Shown: positions 8,091-17,136, counted from the first letter of the stretch. The stretch: DNA of 64,000 nt from an uncultured cyanobacterium (GCA_903917565.1 CAIXBB010000003.1:1-64000), one strand, 5' to 3'. The notes: generated from the letters alone by a model not told the origin. Numbers and translations are program-made.

Positions 8091-8120
8091 CTACTATTCA
8101 TCACCCTGCGCAGGTCGGCT
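8091..8120 (+). pseudogene. Possible trace of helicase DUF3427 sequence
   Basis: Thirty bases encode [10 protein letters not shown], matching LLFITLRTSK in the remnant at 4344 and the VFFITLKKSE of the intact gene. Nothing else of the gene is left. It abuts the selO stop and may mark the right border of the island. Short enough to be chance, though its place after the fourth TA pair fits the pattern. Confidence 0.4.
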
Positions 8121-9844
8121 CATGAAGAACAGCTGTAGTGCGACACCCCTCCGGCGTTGAAGAATTCCCGGGGCTTCAGACAGTCGTAGGTCGCCGCCAA
8201 CTCCGGAGATAGCTCCTCGTAGGGATGGCGGAACACCTCCTGCAGCTCACTGACCAGGCCATAGTCACCCTGCGCCGCCTGTTCATAGGCGGGGGCGATC
8301 AGCCATTCGCGCCAGGTGACCTTGGGGTTGACGCGCTTCATCGCTGCCGAGGTCGCGGTGATGTCGCCGTCTGCCGTGAGGCGATCCCGCCACCGCTGCA
8401 GCCAGCTTTCCCATCGCCCATCGAGCGGCTCGGAGCTGGGCACGTAGAAGCTCTCCTTCAGAGCTGAGAGGTGCTCCGGGATCTCGGACAGCCTGCGGAA
8501 CAGGATCGTGTAGTCCACCTTGGAGAGCACCATCAGCTCCAGCAGCTCATTCACCAGCGCGGCGTCGTAGCTGATCAGGCCGAGCTTGCTGGCCCACATG
8601 GCCTCGATCTCCTCCTGCATCGCGCCTGCGAAGCCATCCCGGATCTGATCCAGTCGCGCCAGCGCCTGCGTGTTGCCCTCGAGCAGCGGCCGGATGGCTG
8701 TCCAGAACATCTGATAGTTGGCTTCGGCGGCCAGCGGTTGGTTGAAGAAGGAGAAATGCTCGCCGCCTCCCGTCCAGGGCTGAAACCTGGGGTCGAACAG
8801 TTCGCAGAAGCCGAAGGGGCCGTAGTCGAGGGTGTAGCCACCGGCGGCGCAGTTGTCGCTGTTGAAATTGCCCTGGCAGTAGCCCACGCGCATCCAGTGG
8901 GCCACCAGTGCGGTGAGCCGTCCGCGAAACAATCCCGCCAGCTCCACCACCTGATCGCTGAACTCCAGACCCGGATCAATCTCCGGCCGGTAGTTCCGCT
9001 CGATCAGGTGCTGAACGATCAGCCTCAGCTCGTGCAGCGCCTCCAGATGGGCACCGCTGCGGACGCGGCGGGCGAACAGCTCCAGCTGGCCCACCCGCAG
9101 AAACGATGGTGCCACCCGTGTGGTGATCGCCGCCGGGTTGTCCACCAGGATGTCGGGATCGAACGAGCGGGAGTTCAGCGCATACCAGGGCCGGCGCACG
9201 GTTTCGGACCTGGACACATAGAGCGTCAGGGAGCGGGAGGTGGGAACCCCCAGGGCGTGCATGAACTCCTGCGCCAGAAACTCCCGCACGCTGGAGCGCA
9301 GCACGGCGCGGCCATCGGCGCCACGGCAGTAGGGCGTGGGGCCACCGCCTTTCAATTGCATCTCCCAACGCTTGCCGTTGAAGACGCCTTCAAACACGGA
9401 AATGGCCCGCCCATCGCCGTAGCCGTTGCCGGTGCCGAACGGGCACTGCTGGATGTACTCAGTGCCGTAGATCGAGAGGGCATACCCGGTCGCCCACCCG
9501 AACGATCGCATCGGCTCTGTGGCCACCGTGATGTCGCCGGAAAACAGTCGGCGGAACTGGTCGTCGTGGGCCAGCGCCTCGCTCAGGCCCAGCTCGTTGA
9601 ACAGGGTTCTGCTGTACGCCACAACCTCCGGCACTGGAATCGGCGTGGGTGTCACCGGCACGTAATGACCGGAGAACACCTGGCGGGGCTGGTGATCGTG
9701 GCCGTCGCCGGTGGCCTGAGGATCCGCCTGCAGGGAATCCAGCAACGAATAGTCGACCCGTTGGGCAAACTCAGCGAAGGTTGTTGTCAGCACGGGTCTC
9801 TCGGGTTTTGCATTGTCGGGGCATGGCCCTGACGCTGAGGTCAT
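8120..9844 (-). CDS. selO: Protein adenylyltransferase SelO (YdiU/UPF0061)
   Basis: A 574-residue protein of the SelO family, a pseudokinase fold that transfers AMP from ATP to Ser, Thr or Tyr of target proteins and is linked to redox homeostasis. Family blocks visible include [22 protein letters not shown]-like [31 protein letters not shown] (nucleotide loop), [20 protein letters not shown] (metal-binding Asn/Asp) and FFNQPLAAE. ATGs at 9844 and 9847 are adjacent; longer upstream extension is unlikely. Bacterial SelO lacks the C-terminal selenocysteine; here the tail ends HYSCSS, with a Cys. Confidence 0.93.
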   Translation of the reverse strand: MTSASGPCPDNAKPERPVLTTTFAEFAQRVDYSLLDSLQADPQATGDGHDHQPRQVFSGHYVPVTPTPIPVPEVVAYSRTLFNELGLSEALAHDDQFRRLFSGDITVATEPMRSFGWATGYALSIYGTEYIQQCPFGTGNGYGDGRAISVFEGVFNGKRWEMQLKGGGPTPYCRGADGRAVLRSSVREFLAQEFMHALGVPTSRSLTLYVSRSETVRRPWYALNSRSFDPDILVDNPAAITTRVAPSFLRVGQLELFARRVRSGAHLEALHELRLIVQHLIERNYRPEIDPGLEFSDQVVELAGLFRGRLTALVAHWMRVGYCQGNFNSDNCAAGGYTLDYGPFGFCELFDPRFQPWTGGGEHFSFFNQPLAAEANYQMFWTAIRPLLEGNTQALARLDQIRDGFAGAMQEEIEAMWASKLGLISYDAALVNELLELMVLSKVDYTILFRRLSEIPEHLSALKESFYVPSSEPLDGRWESWLQRWRDRLTADGDITATSAAMKRVNPKVTWREWLIAPAYEQAAQGDYGLVSELQEVFRHPYEELSPELAATYDCLKPREFFNAGGVSHYSCSS

Positions 9845-9959
9845 CATCCTGGCGAGCCTGCCCCCAGCAACTGCCGCACCAGCGGGGGTCACGGCTTCGG
9901 GTGCCTGGTTCGGGTGCCTAGGTTTAGCCCCTACCCCTCCTGCCGCCGCCAGAGAGCCC

Positions 9960-10169
9960 ATGAACCCGACCCTCAAAGGTGTTACCTACGTGAGTGTGTG
10001 GGTGGTGCTGTGGGGCACGGCGGCCTCCCTGGCCGATGTCGTGCTGCTGGACCGTGGCGCCTACGAAGCCGGCACCATCGGCCAGGGGATCACCTTCGCC
10101 GCCTACGGCATCGCCGCGGTGGTGCTGGCCGTGCGCCTGGCGGGGCGCTTCCTCAAACCTGAGCCCTGA
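9960..10169 (+). CDS. Small membrane protein, two predicted helices
   Basis: A 69-residue protein starting [20 protein letters not shown]. It has two hydrophobic stretches (about residues 8-26 and 42-60) joined by a charged loop with DRGAYEAGT, and a basic C-terminus ([11 protein letters not shown]). No family is recognised for certain; similar small proteins are frequent in picocyanobacteria. It lies divergently from selO and 32 bases before the glutathione transferase gene, so it may be co-transcribed with the latter. Confidence 0.65.
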   Translation: MNPTLKGVTYVSVWVVLWGTAASLADVVLLDRGAYEAGTIGQGITFAAYGIAAVVLAVRLAGRFLKPEP

Positions 10170-10201
10170 GGTTGCCCCTGCCGCCCAGCTGATCCTTCCC
10201 C

Positions 10202-10861
10202 ATGGCCATCACCCGCCTCAAGCTCTTCCACGCCCCCGCCTCCCGCAGCGCCCGGGTGCGCTGGACGCTGCACGAGGTGGTGGGCGAGGGCTTCGAGCTG
10301 GAGCGGCTCGATCTGGCCAGGGGTGACCAGTTCGCCCCCGCCTTTGCGGCCCTCAACCCCAACCGATCCGTGCCGGTGCTGCAGGTGCACCGGCACGACG
10401 GCAGCGTGCAGACCCTGATCGAGAGCGCCGCGATCGTGCTGTTTCTGGCCGAGGCCTACCCCGCCGCTGGGCTGCTGCCGCCTGAACTCGGCTCTCCCGA
10501 GCGGGCGGACGTGCTGCAGATGCTCCAGTTCGGCGCCACCAGCGCCGATCGCCTGCTCTGGCAGATCCGCCTGCACGAGAAAGTGCTGCCCCCCGCGGAA
10601 CGGGATCCCGGCGAGGTTGAGCGCTCGCGCCGCCGCTTCCAGCAGCAGGTGGAGCCCCAGCTGGCCGAGCGGCTCCGCCAGGGCCCTCACCTCTGCGGCA
10701 GCGCCTTCAGCGCCGCTGATCTGGTCATGGGCCACAACGTGCTCTGGGCCCGCTCCTGTGGCCTCTGCGGCGAGCGCCTCTTCCAGCGCTACCTGGCCCT
10801 GCTGGGCCGCCGCCCAGCCTTCGCGCGGGCCTTCGACGACGTCATGGCCCTGCAGGCCTGA
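10202..10861 (+). CDS. Glutathione S-transferase family protein
   Basis: A 219-residue two-domain GST. The N-terminal thioredoxin-like domain includes LFHAPASRSARVRW (putative active-site Ser), NPNRSVPVLQV with the cis-Pro, and ESAAIVLFLAEAYP (the glutathione-binding Glu-Ser). The C-terminal helical domain has the FSAADLVMGHNV N-capping-box motif. It probably conjugates or reduces hydrophobic or oxidised compounds with glutathione in the cytosol. The substrate cannot be told from sequence. Confidence 0.9.
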   Translation: MAITRLKLFHAPASRSARVRWTLHEVVGEGFELERLDLARGDQFAPAFAALNPNRSVPVLQVHRHDGSVQTLIESAAIVLFLAEAYPAAGLLPPELGSPERADVLQMLQFGATSADRLLWQIRLHEKVLPPAERDPGEVERSRRRFQQQVEPQLAERLRQGPHLCGSAFSAADLVMGHNVLWARSCGLCGERLFQRYLALLGRRPAFARAFDDVMALQA

Positions 10862-11087
10862 ACCCGTTGCTCACGTCGTCCTCCTCCCAGCGCGAGTCCG
10901 TGATGTTCACCTCCAGTTCGCCGGGGCCTGCGGCCCGAGACATGCGCCAACTCAGCTCCCCTGCCATGGCAGGCCCTCAAAGCTCCTTCACCCGTTTCAC
11001 CGCCCAACCCGCCTCCACCGCAGTGACCGCGGCCACCAGAAACAGCGCCCCAGCACAAACCACATCGGGCGCTGCATCGCCGGCTGA

Positions 11088-11429
11088 TCAGCTCCAGCGC
11101 AGGCCAAAGGCCCCTGCGCAGACCACGGCGACCATCCCCGGTTGCTGGAGAACCGCCCGTGTCGGCCGCAGGAGCATCCCAGTCTGCCCCAGCAGATTCA
11201 GACTGGTGCCCACGAGCAGGATCACCCCTTCACCGCGGTAAATCCCCCAGGTGGTGATCAACCTGGCGATCGCGGCCGAGAGAACCCCGCCGAGGGTGAG
11301 CAGGGCCAGCAGAGGGTTGGCGGCCAGCGCGCCCTGCACCTGCACGGAGGAGACATCGACCCCAGGAAGGCGCTGAAGGATGTGAAAGGCGGCAAGGCCG
11401 ATCCACCGATCCAGCAACGGGAGTCCCAT
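11088..11429 (-). CDS. Hypothetical membrane protein, possibly truncated by a stop
   Basis: A 113-residue protein with about three or four hydrophobic segments (LAANPLLALLTLGGVLSAAI, VILLVGTSLNLLGQTGMLL, MVAVVCAGAFGL). It ends at TGA 11088-11090. The same frame continues for another 36 codons to TGA 10977-10979 and contains a further hydrophobic helix (CAGALFLVAAVTAVEAGWAV) with a basic end KRVKEL. The gene may therefore have suffered a nonsense mutation, or a second small gene follows. No family recognised. Confidence 0.55.
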   Translation of the reverse strand: MGLPLLDRWIGLAAFHILQRLPGVDVSSVQVQGALAANPLLALLTLGGVLSAAIARLITTWGIYRGEGVILLVGTSLNLLGQTGMLLRPTRAVLQQPGMVAVVCAGAFGLRWS

Positions 11430-11529
11430 GCCTGCATGGTGCGCAGGCTTGGAGGCGTGCGCCAGCCGGGGTCCACCAGAAGCGCTTCGGGATGGGGCCT
11501 GTTCTGGGGTGACGGCTGAAAGCGTGGCA

Positions 11530-13758
11530 ATGACTACAAATCAATCGAATCCGCCAACTAAAGTGACCAAGGCGTTTTCGGCGGATCAATCTCTGGTGTG
11601 GATGCGTCGTCTCTCCAGGGATTCAGTCAATCAGCTGAGCATCAAATCCAAGCTGATTCTGATGCTCCTGCTGGTGAGTGGCTTTTCCACACTTTTCACC
11701 GCAGCACTGGGTTATCGCAGCGGCCAGATCAATCTCACCAACCGCGTCTTCAATCAGCTCACCAGCGTTCGCGCTTCCAAGGCCTATCAGATTGAGTCCT
11801 ATTTCAAAAATATCCAGAATCACACCCAGACCCTCAGTGAGGATCTCTCCATCGTCGCCGCGATTGAAGAGTTTGATTCCGCCTTCCAGCAGCTGGAGAA
11901 GACACCCCAGCCTGCCGCAGCAACCAAAGTTCTTGAGGGCTACTACCGCAGGGAATTCCTGCCCCGGCTCGACAAATACCACGTCGGCACACCAAATCTG
12001 CCCGCCTACCTGGCCAGCGATCCGGCCACCCGCCACCTCCAGTACAACTACATCGCCGCCAATCCCAATCCCGTCGGCAAGAAACAACAACTCGTAGCCG
12101 CCACCGATGGCAGCGCCTACACAAAAGTGCATAGTCGCTATCATCCGATCTTTCGCAATATTGTTTCCAGATTTGGCTACTACGACATGTTCCTCATCAA
12201 TCCGAAGGGACAGATCGTCTACACCGTTTTCAAGGAGACGGATTACGCCACCAATCTGGAGAATGGCCCCTACAAGGACAGCAATCTGGCCCAGCTGGTG
12301 CGGGACGTGATCGCCTCGAAGGAGAAGGGATTCACCCAGCTGGTCGACTTTGCCGCCTACGCCCCCTCCTACGGCACGCCCGCCGCCTTCATTGCCGCAC
12401 CCATCTACGACGGCTCGAAGCTGGTGGGGGTTCTGGCCTTCCAGTTGCCTGTCAACGAGATCAACAACGTCATGACCGGCAACCAGGACTGGCAAAGGGA
12501 TGGACTTGGGAAATCAGGCGAAACCATCCTGGTGGGCGACGACAACCTGATGCGCTCGGCCTCCCGTTTTTTCCTTGAGGATCCCAAGGCCTATCTGGCC
12601 CAGCTGGAATCGCGCGGCTTCAAGAAGGACGCCATCGCCCGACTGAGCCAGTACAACACCACGATCCTGCAGCAACCCGTGGCGACCCCGGCGGTGACGA
12701 AGGCCATCGCCGGTGGGACGGGCACCCTGCGCGTGGTCGACTACCGCGGCGTGCCCGTGCTCAGTTCCTATGCACCGCTGCAGATCGATGGGCTCCACTG
12801 GGTGATCCTCTCCCAGATGGACCTGGCCGAGGCCTACGCCCCGATCCATGCCTTCCAACGCCAGATCCTGATCACGGCCACCCTGCTGATCCTTGTCGTC
12901 ACACTGCTGGCCATGGCCCTGGCCCATCTGTTCGTCAAGCCCGTCCAGCAACTGATCGACAGTGCCCGCCGGGTCAGCTCCGGGGAGCTGGCCAGCATCC
13001 CCGATCTCAACTCCAGAGACGAGTTCGGCGAACTGGCCCAGTCCTTCAATGCCATGGTGCGCAGCCTCCAGACCCAGACGGCCCTCGTCGATCAGACCAA
13101 CCAGGAGAACGAGCGCCTGCTGTTCAGCGTGTTTCCAGCCGCCATCGCAAGGCGGCTGCAGAGGGGCGAAACCCAGATCGCCGAAGAGGTCACCAACGTG
13201 GCGGTGCTGTTCGCCGATCTCAAGGGGTTTTCCCGGCTCGTGTCCTCCCTCAGTGCCCATGAGTCGCTGGCCATTCTCAACGATCTGGTGGCCTCCTTCG
13301 ATGACCTGGCCGCCCGTTTCGGCCTGGAGAAGGTGAAGACGATCGGCGACAGCTACCTGGCCGTCTGCGGCCTCTCGGTGCCGTACCTCGATCATGACAA
13401 ACGGGCCATTGATTGCGCCATCGAGATGCAGGGCGTCCTGCGGCGTTTCAACCTCGAACGTGGTTTTCAACTCGGTATCCAGATCGGCATCCACTCCGGC
13501 GACATCGTCGCCGGCATCGTTGGCAAGAGCCGGGTTGTCTATGACATCTGGGGGGAAACGGTGAAGCTGACCCATAGCCTCAGCCAGGCCTGCCCTGCCG
13601 GCGCTGTGTTCGTCTCCGAGGTGGTGCACCACCGGCTCGAGGATCTCTACCCCTTCGAACGCATCGCCGCGGCCAACGGGGCCCAGGAGGCACCGCCGGC
13701 CTGGCGGCTCACCGGCGCCGCCGTTCCCACCGCCGGTGAGGCCCTGGCCAAGCCATGA
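11530..13758 (+). CDS. Membrane class III adenylate/guanylate cyclase with extracytoplasmic sensor and HAMP
   Basis: A 742-residue receptor cyclase. TM1 lies around residues 36-57, followed by a large Cache-like periplasmic domain (about 60-430), TM2 (about 440-465), HAMP (about 466-518; RRVSSGELASIPDLNSRDEFG) and the class III cyclase domain (about 550-720). Metal-binding Asp residues are present (FADLKGF, D563; KTIGDSY, D607) and D672 stands in YDIWG. But the transition-state Asn and Arg of the usual VNxAxR helix are replaced (VKLTHSL: Lys679, Ser683), so activity or product may differ. The stop overlaps the channel gene start (ATGA). ATG 11530 is chosen because earlier residues are not family-like. 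Confidence 0.9.
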   Translation: MTTNQSNPPTKVTKAFSADQSLVWMRRLSRDSVNQLSIKSKLILMLLLVSGFSTLFTAALGYRSGQINLTNRVFNQLTSVRASKAYQIESYFKNIQNHTQTLSEDLSIVAAIEEFDSAFQQLEKTPQPAAATKVLEGYYRREFLPRLDKYHVGTPNLPAYLASDPATRHLQYNYIAANPNPVGKKQQLVAATDGSAYTKVHSRYHPIFRNIVSRFGYYDMFLINPKGQIVYTVFKETDYATNLENGPYKDSNLAQLVRDVIASKEKGFTQLVDFAAYAPSYGTPAAFIAAPIYDGSKLVGVLAFQLPVNEINNVMTGNQDWQRDGLGKSGETILVGDDNLMRSASRFFLEDPKAYLAQLESRGFKKDAIARLSQYNTTILQQPVATPAVTKAIAGGTGTLRVVDYRGVPVLSSYAPLQIDGLHWVILSQMDLAEAYAPIHAFQRQILITATLLILVVTLLAMALAHLFVKPVQQLIDSARRVSSGELASIPDLNSRDEFGELAQSFNAMVRSLQTQTALVDQTNQENERLLFSVFPAAIARRLQRGETQIAEEVTNVAVLFADLKGFSRLVSSLSAHESLAILNDLVASFDDLAARFGLEKVKTIGDSYLAVCGLSVPYLDHDKRAIDCAIEMQGVLRRFNLERGFQLGIQIGIHSGDIVAGIVGKSRVVYDIWGETVKLTHSLSQACPAGAVFVSEVVHHRLEDLYPFERIAAANGAQEAPPAWRLTGAAVPTAGEALAKP

Positions 13759-15215
13759 ACACGGCGATGCCGCTGTGGATGTGGGGCCTCGGCCTGGCCG
13801 TCGGCTTTCCCCTGGTCACGGTGCTGCTGGGGGAGGTGATCCACCGGCTCAAACGGCGCGGCCGGGCCATCGCCAGCACGGTGCGGCTGGTGCGGAATGT
13901 GCTGCTGCCGATGCTGGTGCTGATGGTGTTCCTGCAGCACCTGCTCCAGGTCGATCCCGGCACCCGCCTGTTCCGCACCATCGAGACGGTGTTCTGGGTG
14001 TGCGTGATCCACGCCGCCCTCTCCCTGCTCAACGTGATCCTGTTCGAGCAGGCCGAAGACGACACCTGGCGCTCGCAGGTGCCGAAGCTGCTGATCGATC
14101 TGGCCCGCCTGTTCCTGATCCTGCTCGGGACGGCGTTCGTGCTGGCCTCGGTGTGGAACGCCGATCTGGCCGGTCTGGTCACCGCCCTGGGGGTGAGTTC
14201 GATCGTGATCGGTCTGGCCCTGCAGGACACCCTCGGCAGCGTCATGTCCGGAATCGCGTTGCTGTTCGAGCGCCCCTTCACGGTGGGGGACTGGCTCGAG
14301 GTGGGCGGGGTGGTGGGCCAGGCGATCGACATCAACTGGCGCGCCGTGCGGCTGCTGACCCTGGAGCAGGAAATGGTGGTGATCCCCCACAAACTGATCA
14401 GCAGCGAGGTGATCCGCAACTTCACCAAGCCCACCCCGATCCATGCCGAACGCATCCAGATCGGCTTCTCCTATAACGATCCACCCAACCTGGCCCGGCA
14501 GGTCCTCAAGAGCACCGCCCTGGAAACCAAGGGCATCCTGCTGGATCCAGAACCGGATGTGTTCACCCTGGCCTATGCCGACTCCGCTGTGACCTACGAG
14601 GTGAAGTTCTTCATCCGGGACTACGGCGACATCGAGCAGATCCGTGAACGTTTCATGACCAGGGTGTGGTACGCGGCCAAGCGCAACAACCTCTCGATTC
14701 CCTTCCCGATCCGCACGGTTTATAACTTCCATGGGCCCACGAGCCAACAGAAAGGACTCGCCAAGAAGTTCAGCGAAAGCCTGCAGGCCATCCCCTCCTA
14801 CGTCCCGATCAATCGCGAGGAGCACAGCGTCGCCCCCTCCGCATCAGGAATTTCATTGCAGCACTTTGCCGCCGGTGAGAAGGTGATCCGCCAGGGCCAG
14901 ATGGGCAATGAGCTTTACATCATCGTGGCCGGGCAGGCGCTGATGACACGACGGAATGAAGCCGGAGAGGATCTGGAACTCCTCTCCCTCCGAAGCGGCG
15001 AATTCTTCGGTGAGATGAGTCTCTTTTCCGGCGAACCCAGTGCCGTGACGATCGCGGCCAGCAACGACCTGGAGGTGATGAACATCTCCGCCACGGTGGT
15101 CAACCAGATGATCGACCGTCAGCCCAGCTTTGCCCGCGAAATCGGCCAGATCATCGAGAGCCGCCGCCTGGCCATCCACGAGACGACCCAGGCCCTGCCC
15201 CGCCCCGCCACCTAG
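13755..15215 (+). CDS. MscS-type mechanosensitive channel with C-terminal cyclic-nucleotide-binding domain
   Basis: A 486-residue protein. Five hydrophobic segments fill residues 1-170, the last being the MscS pore helix (GVSSIVIGLALQDTLGSVMSG) followed by the MscS beta domain (FTVGDWLEVGGVVGQAIDIN, VVIPHKLISSEVIRNF). Residues about 360-475 are a CNBD (AAGEKVIRQGQMGNELYIIV; FFGEMSLFSGEPSAVTIAA). In canonical CNBDs an Arg following the Pro binds the cyclic phosphate; here it is Ser429. Such bacterial CNG channels gate ions by ligand or tension in the plasma membrane. Its ATG lies inside the cyclase stop overlap (ATGA), strongly suggesting that the cyclase makes its ligand. Confidence 0.93.
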   Translation: MNTAMPLWMWGLGLAVGFPLVTVLLGEVIHRLKRRGRAIASTVRLVRNVLLPMLVLMVFLQHLLQVDPGTRLFRTIETVFWVCVIHAALSLLNVILFEQAEDDTWRSQVPKLLIDLARLFLILLGTAFVLASVWNADLAGLVTALGVSSIVIGLALQDTLGSVMSGIALLFERPFTVGDWLEVGGVVGQAIDINWRAVRLLTLEQEMVVIPHKLISSEVIRNFTKPTPIHAERIQIGFSYNDPPNLARQVLKSTALETKGILLDPEPDVFTLAYADSAVTYEVKFFIRDYGDIEQIRERFMTRVWYAAKRNNLSIPFPIRTVYNFHGPTSQQKGLAKKFSESLQAIPSYVPINREEHSVAPSASGISLQHFAAGEKVIRQGQMGNELYIIVAGQALMTRRNEAGEDLELLSLRSGEFFGEMSLFSGEPSAVTIAASNDLEVMNISATVVNQMIDRQPSFAREIGQIIESRRLAIHETTQALPRPAT

Positions 15216-15232
15216 GACGACCCATCTCCGCC

Positions 15233-15540
15233 ATGCCGCCACCCCTCGACCGTCGCCAGCTGCTCTCCCTCTCCGGCCTGGCGCTGGGGGCGGGCCTCTG
15301 GCAGATCTGGAAGCCGGCCGGGTGGCGGGCAGCGATGGCTGCAACCTCTTCACGGCACCGGTACGGCGGGAGGTCACTCCCCTGAGCATCGGCACCCCGA
15401 TGGCCACCCGAAAACGCTGCAACGGGGCCGGGGTGGTGGAGCAGGAGCGCCAGTGCCTGGCCGCCTTGCCCACGGCCGCCAGCCTGCGGCTCGAAGGAGA
15501 GCCCCTCGCGCTCAGCAGCCCAAGCCCAACCACCCGCTAA
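15233..15540 (+). pseudogene. META-domain exported protein, frameshifted
   Basis: ATG at 15233 opens a Tat-like signal peptide (DRRQLLSLSGLALGAGLWQI). The frame soon runs into a stop, but a shifted frame from about 15318 continues with AGRVAGSDGCNLF, TPMATRKRC and VVEQERQCLAALP. These are the conserved pieces of META/HslJ domains (GSDGCN and the following Cys, then a helix). The first strands of the domain are missing, so an internal deletion joined the signal peptide to the middle of the domain out of frame. Starts 17 bases after the channel gene. Confidence 0.65.
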
Positions 15541-15566
15541 CTTTTCAGCCGCAGTGCGGCCCGCGT

Positions 15567-16304
15567 ATGGATCTGCCGAGGGTGGTGTTCTTCGGTCGCA
15601 CCGGCGCCGATGCGCTGGCGTTCTTCAACCTTGATCTGGCGGCCTGGCGCGGCAGCCGGGTGCTCGATTGCCCCGGTGGACCCGGTTCCTTCACCGCCCT
15701 GGCCCGCGCCGCCGGGGTGGAGAGCGTGGCGGCCGATCCCCTTTACACCCTGTCGCTGCCGGAGCTGGAGCGCCGCTGCCGCGACGACGTCGCCTTCACC
15801 ATGGAGCGCCTGGCCCTGAGTCCGACGCTGCGTCCGGACTTCGACTTGCCACGGTTTCGCCAGGGGAAGCTGGAGGCCCTGGAGGCCTTCCTGGCCGACC
15901 GGCGGGACCATCCGCAGGCCTACCGAGCCGCAGCCCTGCCGTCCCTGCCCTTCGGAGCGGCCAGCTTCGATCTGGTGCTCTGCGGCCATCTCCTGTTCTG
16001 TTACGCCCCGATCGCCGACGGCGGACTCAGCGAACAGCCCGACTTCGACCTCGACTGGCACCGGCGCGCCCTGGCCGAACTGCTGCGGGTGAGCCGGCGG
16101 GAGGTGCGGCTCTACCCCGCCCACACGATCGAACGTCACCCCCGGGTGCATCCCTGGGTGGAACCCCTGCTGGCCTCCCTGCCGCCGGGGTGGAAAGGAC
16201 AACTCGAGCCCACCGCCTACGACGAGGGCTTCGAGGGCGAGACGCCGATGCTGCTGCTGCGGCGCCTCAACGCCGCTGAGGCCAGCGGATCAGGCAGGCT
16301 GTGA
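15567..16304 (+). CDS. SAM-dependent methyltransferase-like protein
   Basis: A 245-residue protein with a Rossmann-type opening (VLDCPGGPGSFTALARAAG, resembling the SAM-binding GxGxG loop), then VESVAADPLY, and a later FGAASFDLVLCGHLLFCYA, where motif IV would sit. The LAELLRVSRREVRLYP strand fits the post-catalytic beta strand. Substrate unknown. ATG 15567 chosen because the methyltransferase fold begins soon after. It is found as a conserved hypothetical in picocyanobacteria as far as I can judge; function is inferred only from fold. Confidence 0.7.
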   Translation: MDLPRVVFFGRTGADALAFFNLDLAAWRGSRVLDCPGGPGSFTALARAAGVESVAADPLYTLSLPELERRCRDDVAFTMERLALSPTLRPDFDLPRFRQGKLEALEAFLADRRDHPQAYRAAALPSLPFGAASFDLVLCGHLLFCYAPIADGGLSEQPDFDLDWHRRALAELLRVSRREVRLYPAHTIERHPRVHPWVEPLLASLPPGWKGQLEPTAYDEGFEGETPMLLLRRLNAAEASGSGRL

Positions 16305-16425
16305 TCACGAATCCTAAGCCAATTATCGTATATTTCAATACAAAAAGTGGGGAATGTAACGGCCAGTTGCCTGTTTTCGCCCCTTGAGACACACTGAGAA
16401 AAAAATGAACCAGGAGTGAATCCCC

Positions 16426-17136
16426 ATGACGTATCTGACCTGGAGGCGGGAGCTCGTGCGCTACGCCATCGATCAGATGCTCGCTGCCATCGATCCCGAC
16501 CGCGGCCCCTTCGGGGATGGTGGTGTGCTGTTCAACAAGATGATGAAGAACCTGCGCCAGAGCCTGTCGGCCCAGGAGATCCTGGCCGCGGCCGACGACA
16601 TCCTCACCGCCCAACGGGGGTTCTACCAGGGACGCAGCTGCGAGGTGGCCCAGGCCCTCAAGGTGTGCCTGTCGATGCCCGCGGAGAAGCAGGGCCTTGA
16701 ACGGCGGCTCGTGCTCGACCGCGAGCGGGTGGAGCAGAACGTCTTCGGCCATGACGCCAACCTGCTGCTGGTCTGGAATGGGCAGCGCAACAGCCCCATC
16801 GAGGAGCTCAGCGCCGCCGGCCTCAGCGAGCGCTTCCCCTGCCAGGGCAGTGAGGCCCGCTGGAACACCAGCGAGTTCGTGGCCCTGCTGGAAGCCCGAG
16901 GCCTGCAGTGCCGCCGCACCCGGGTGGCCCAGGAGATCGTGGCGGAAGATCCCGCCACCGCCCCCTCCGGCGGCACGGTGGTGCTGGTGTTCCCCACCGA
17001 CCCCGGCACGCGCCCCTGGGTGGCCACCGTGGCCGTGGCCCTGCACGGCGAGGAGCTGCCCGAAAGCGAACCGCCCACCTTCGACGGCTACCAGGCCATG
17101 CGGGTGGTGGTGGGTCCGACCAGGACCTCGGCATAA
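16426..17136 (+). CDS. Conserved hypothetical protein (unknown function)
   Basis: A 236-residue soluble protein starting MTYLTWRRELVRYAIDQMLA, with a good AGGAG ribosome site 10 bases upstream. No domain recognised. The first half is helical, the middle has DANLLLVWNGQRNSPIEELS, and the C-terminal part is beta-rich (GGTVVLVFPTDPGTRPWV). The last 49 bases overlap the 3' end of the ATP-grasp gene on the other strand. Upstream (16305-16425) is an AT-rich gap likely to hold the promoter. Confidence 0.65.
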   Translation: MTYLTWRRELVRYAIDQMLAAIDPDRGPFGDGGVLFNKMMKNLRQSLSAQEILAAADDILTAQRGFYQGRSCEVAQALKVCLSMPAEKQGLERRLVLDRERVEQNVFGHDANLLLVWNGQRNSPIEELSAAGLSERFPCQGSEARWNTSEFVALLEARGLQCRRTRVAQEIVAEDPATAPSGGTVVLVFPTDPGTRPWVATVAVALHGEELPESEPPTFDGYQAMRVVVGPTRTSA

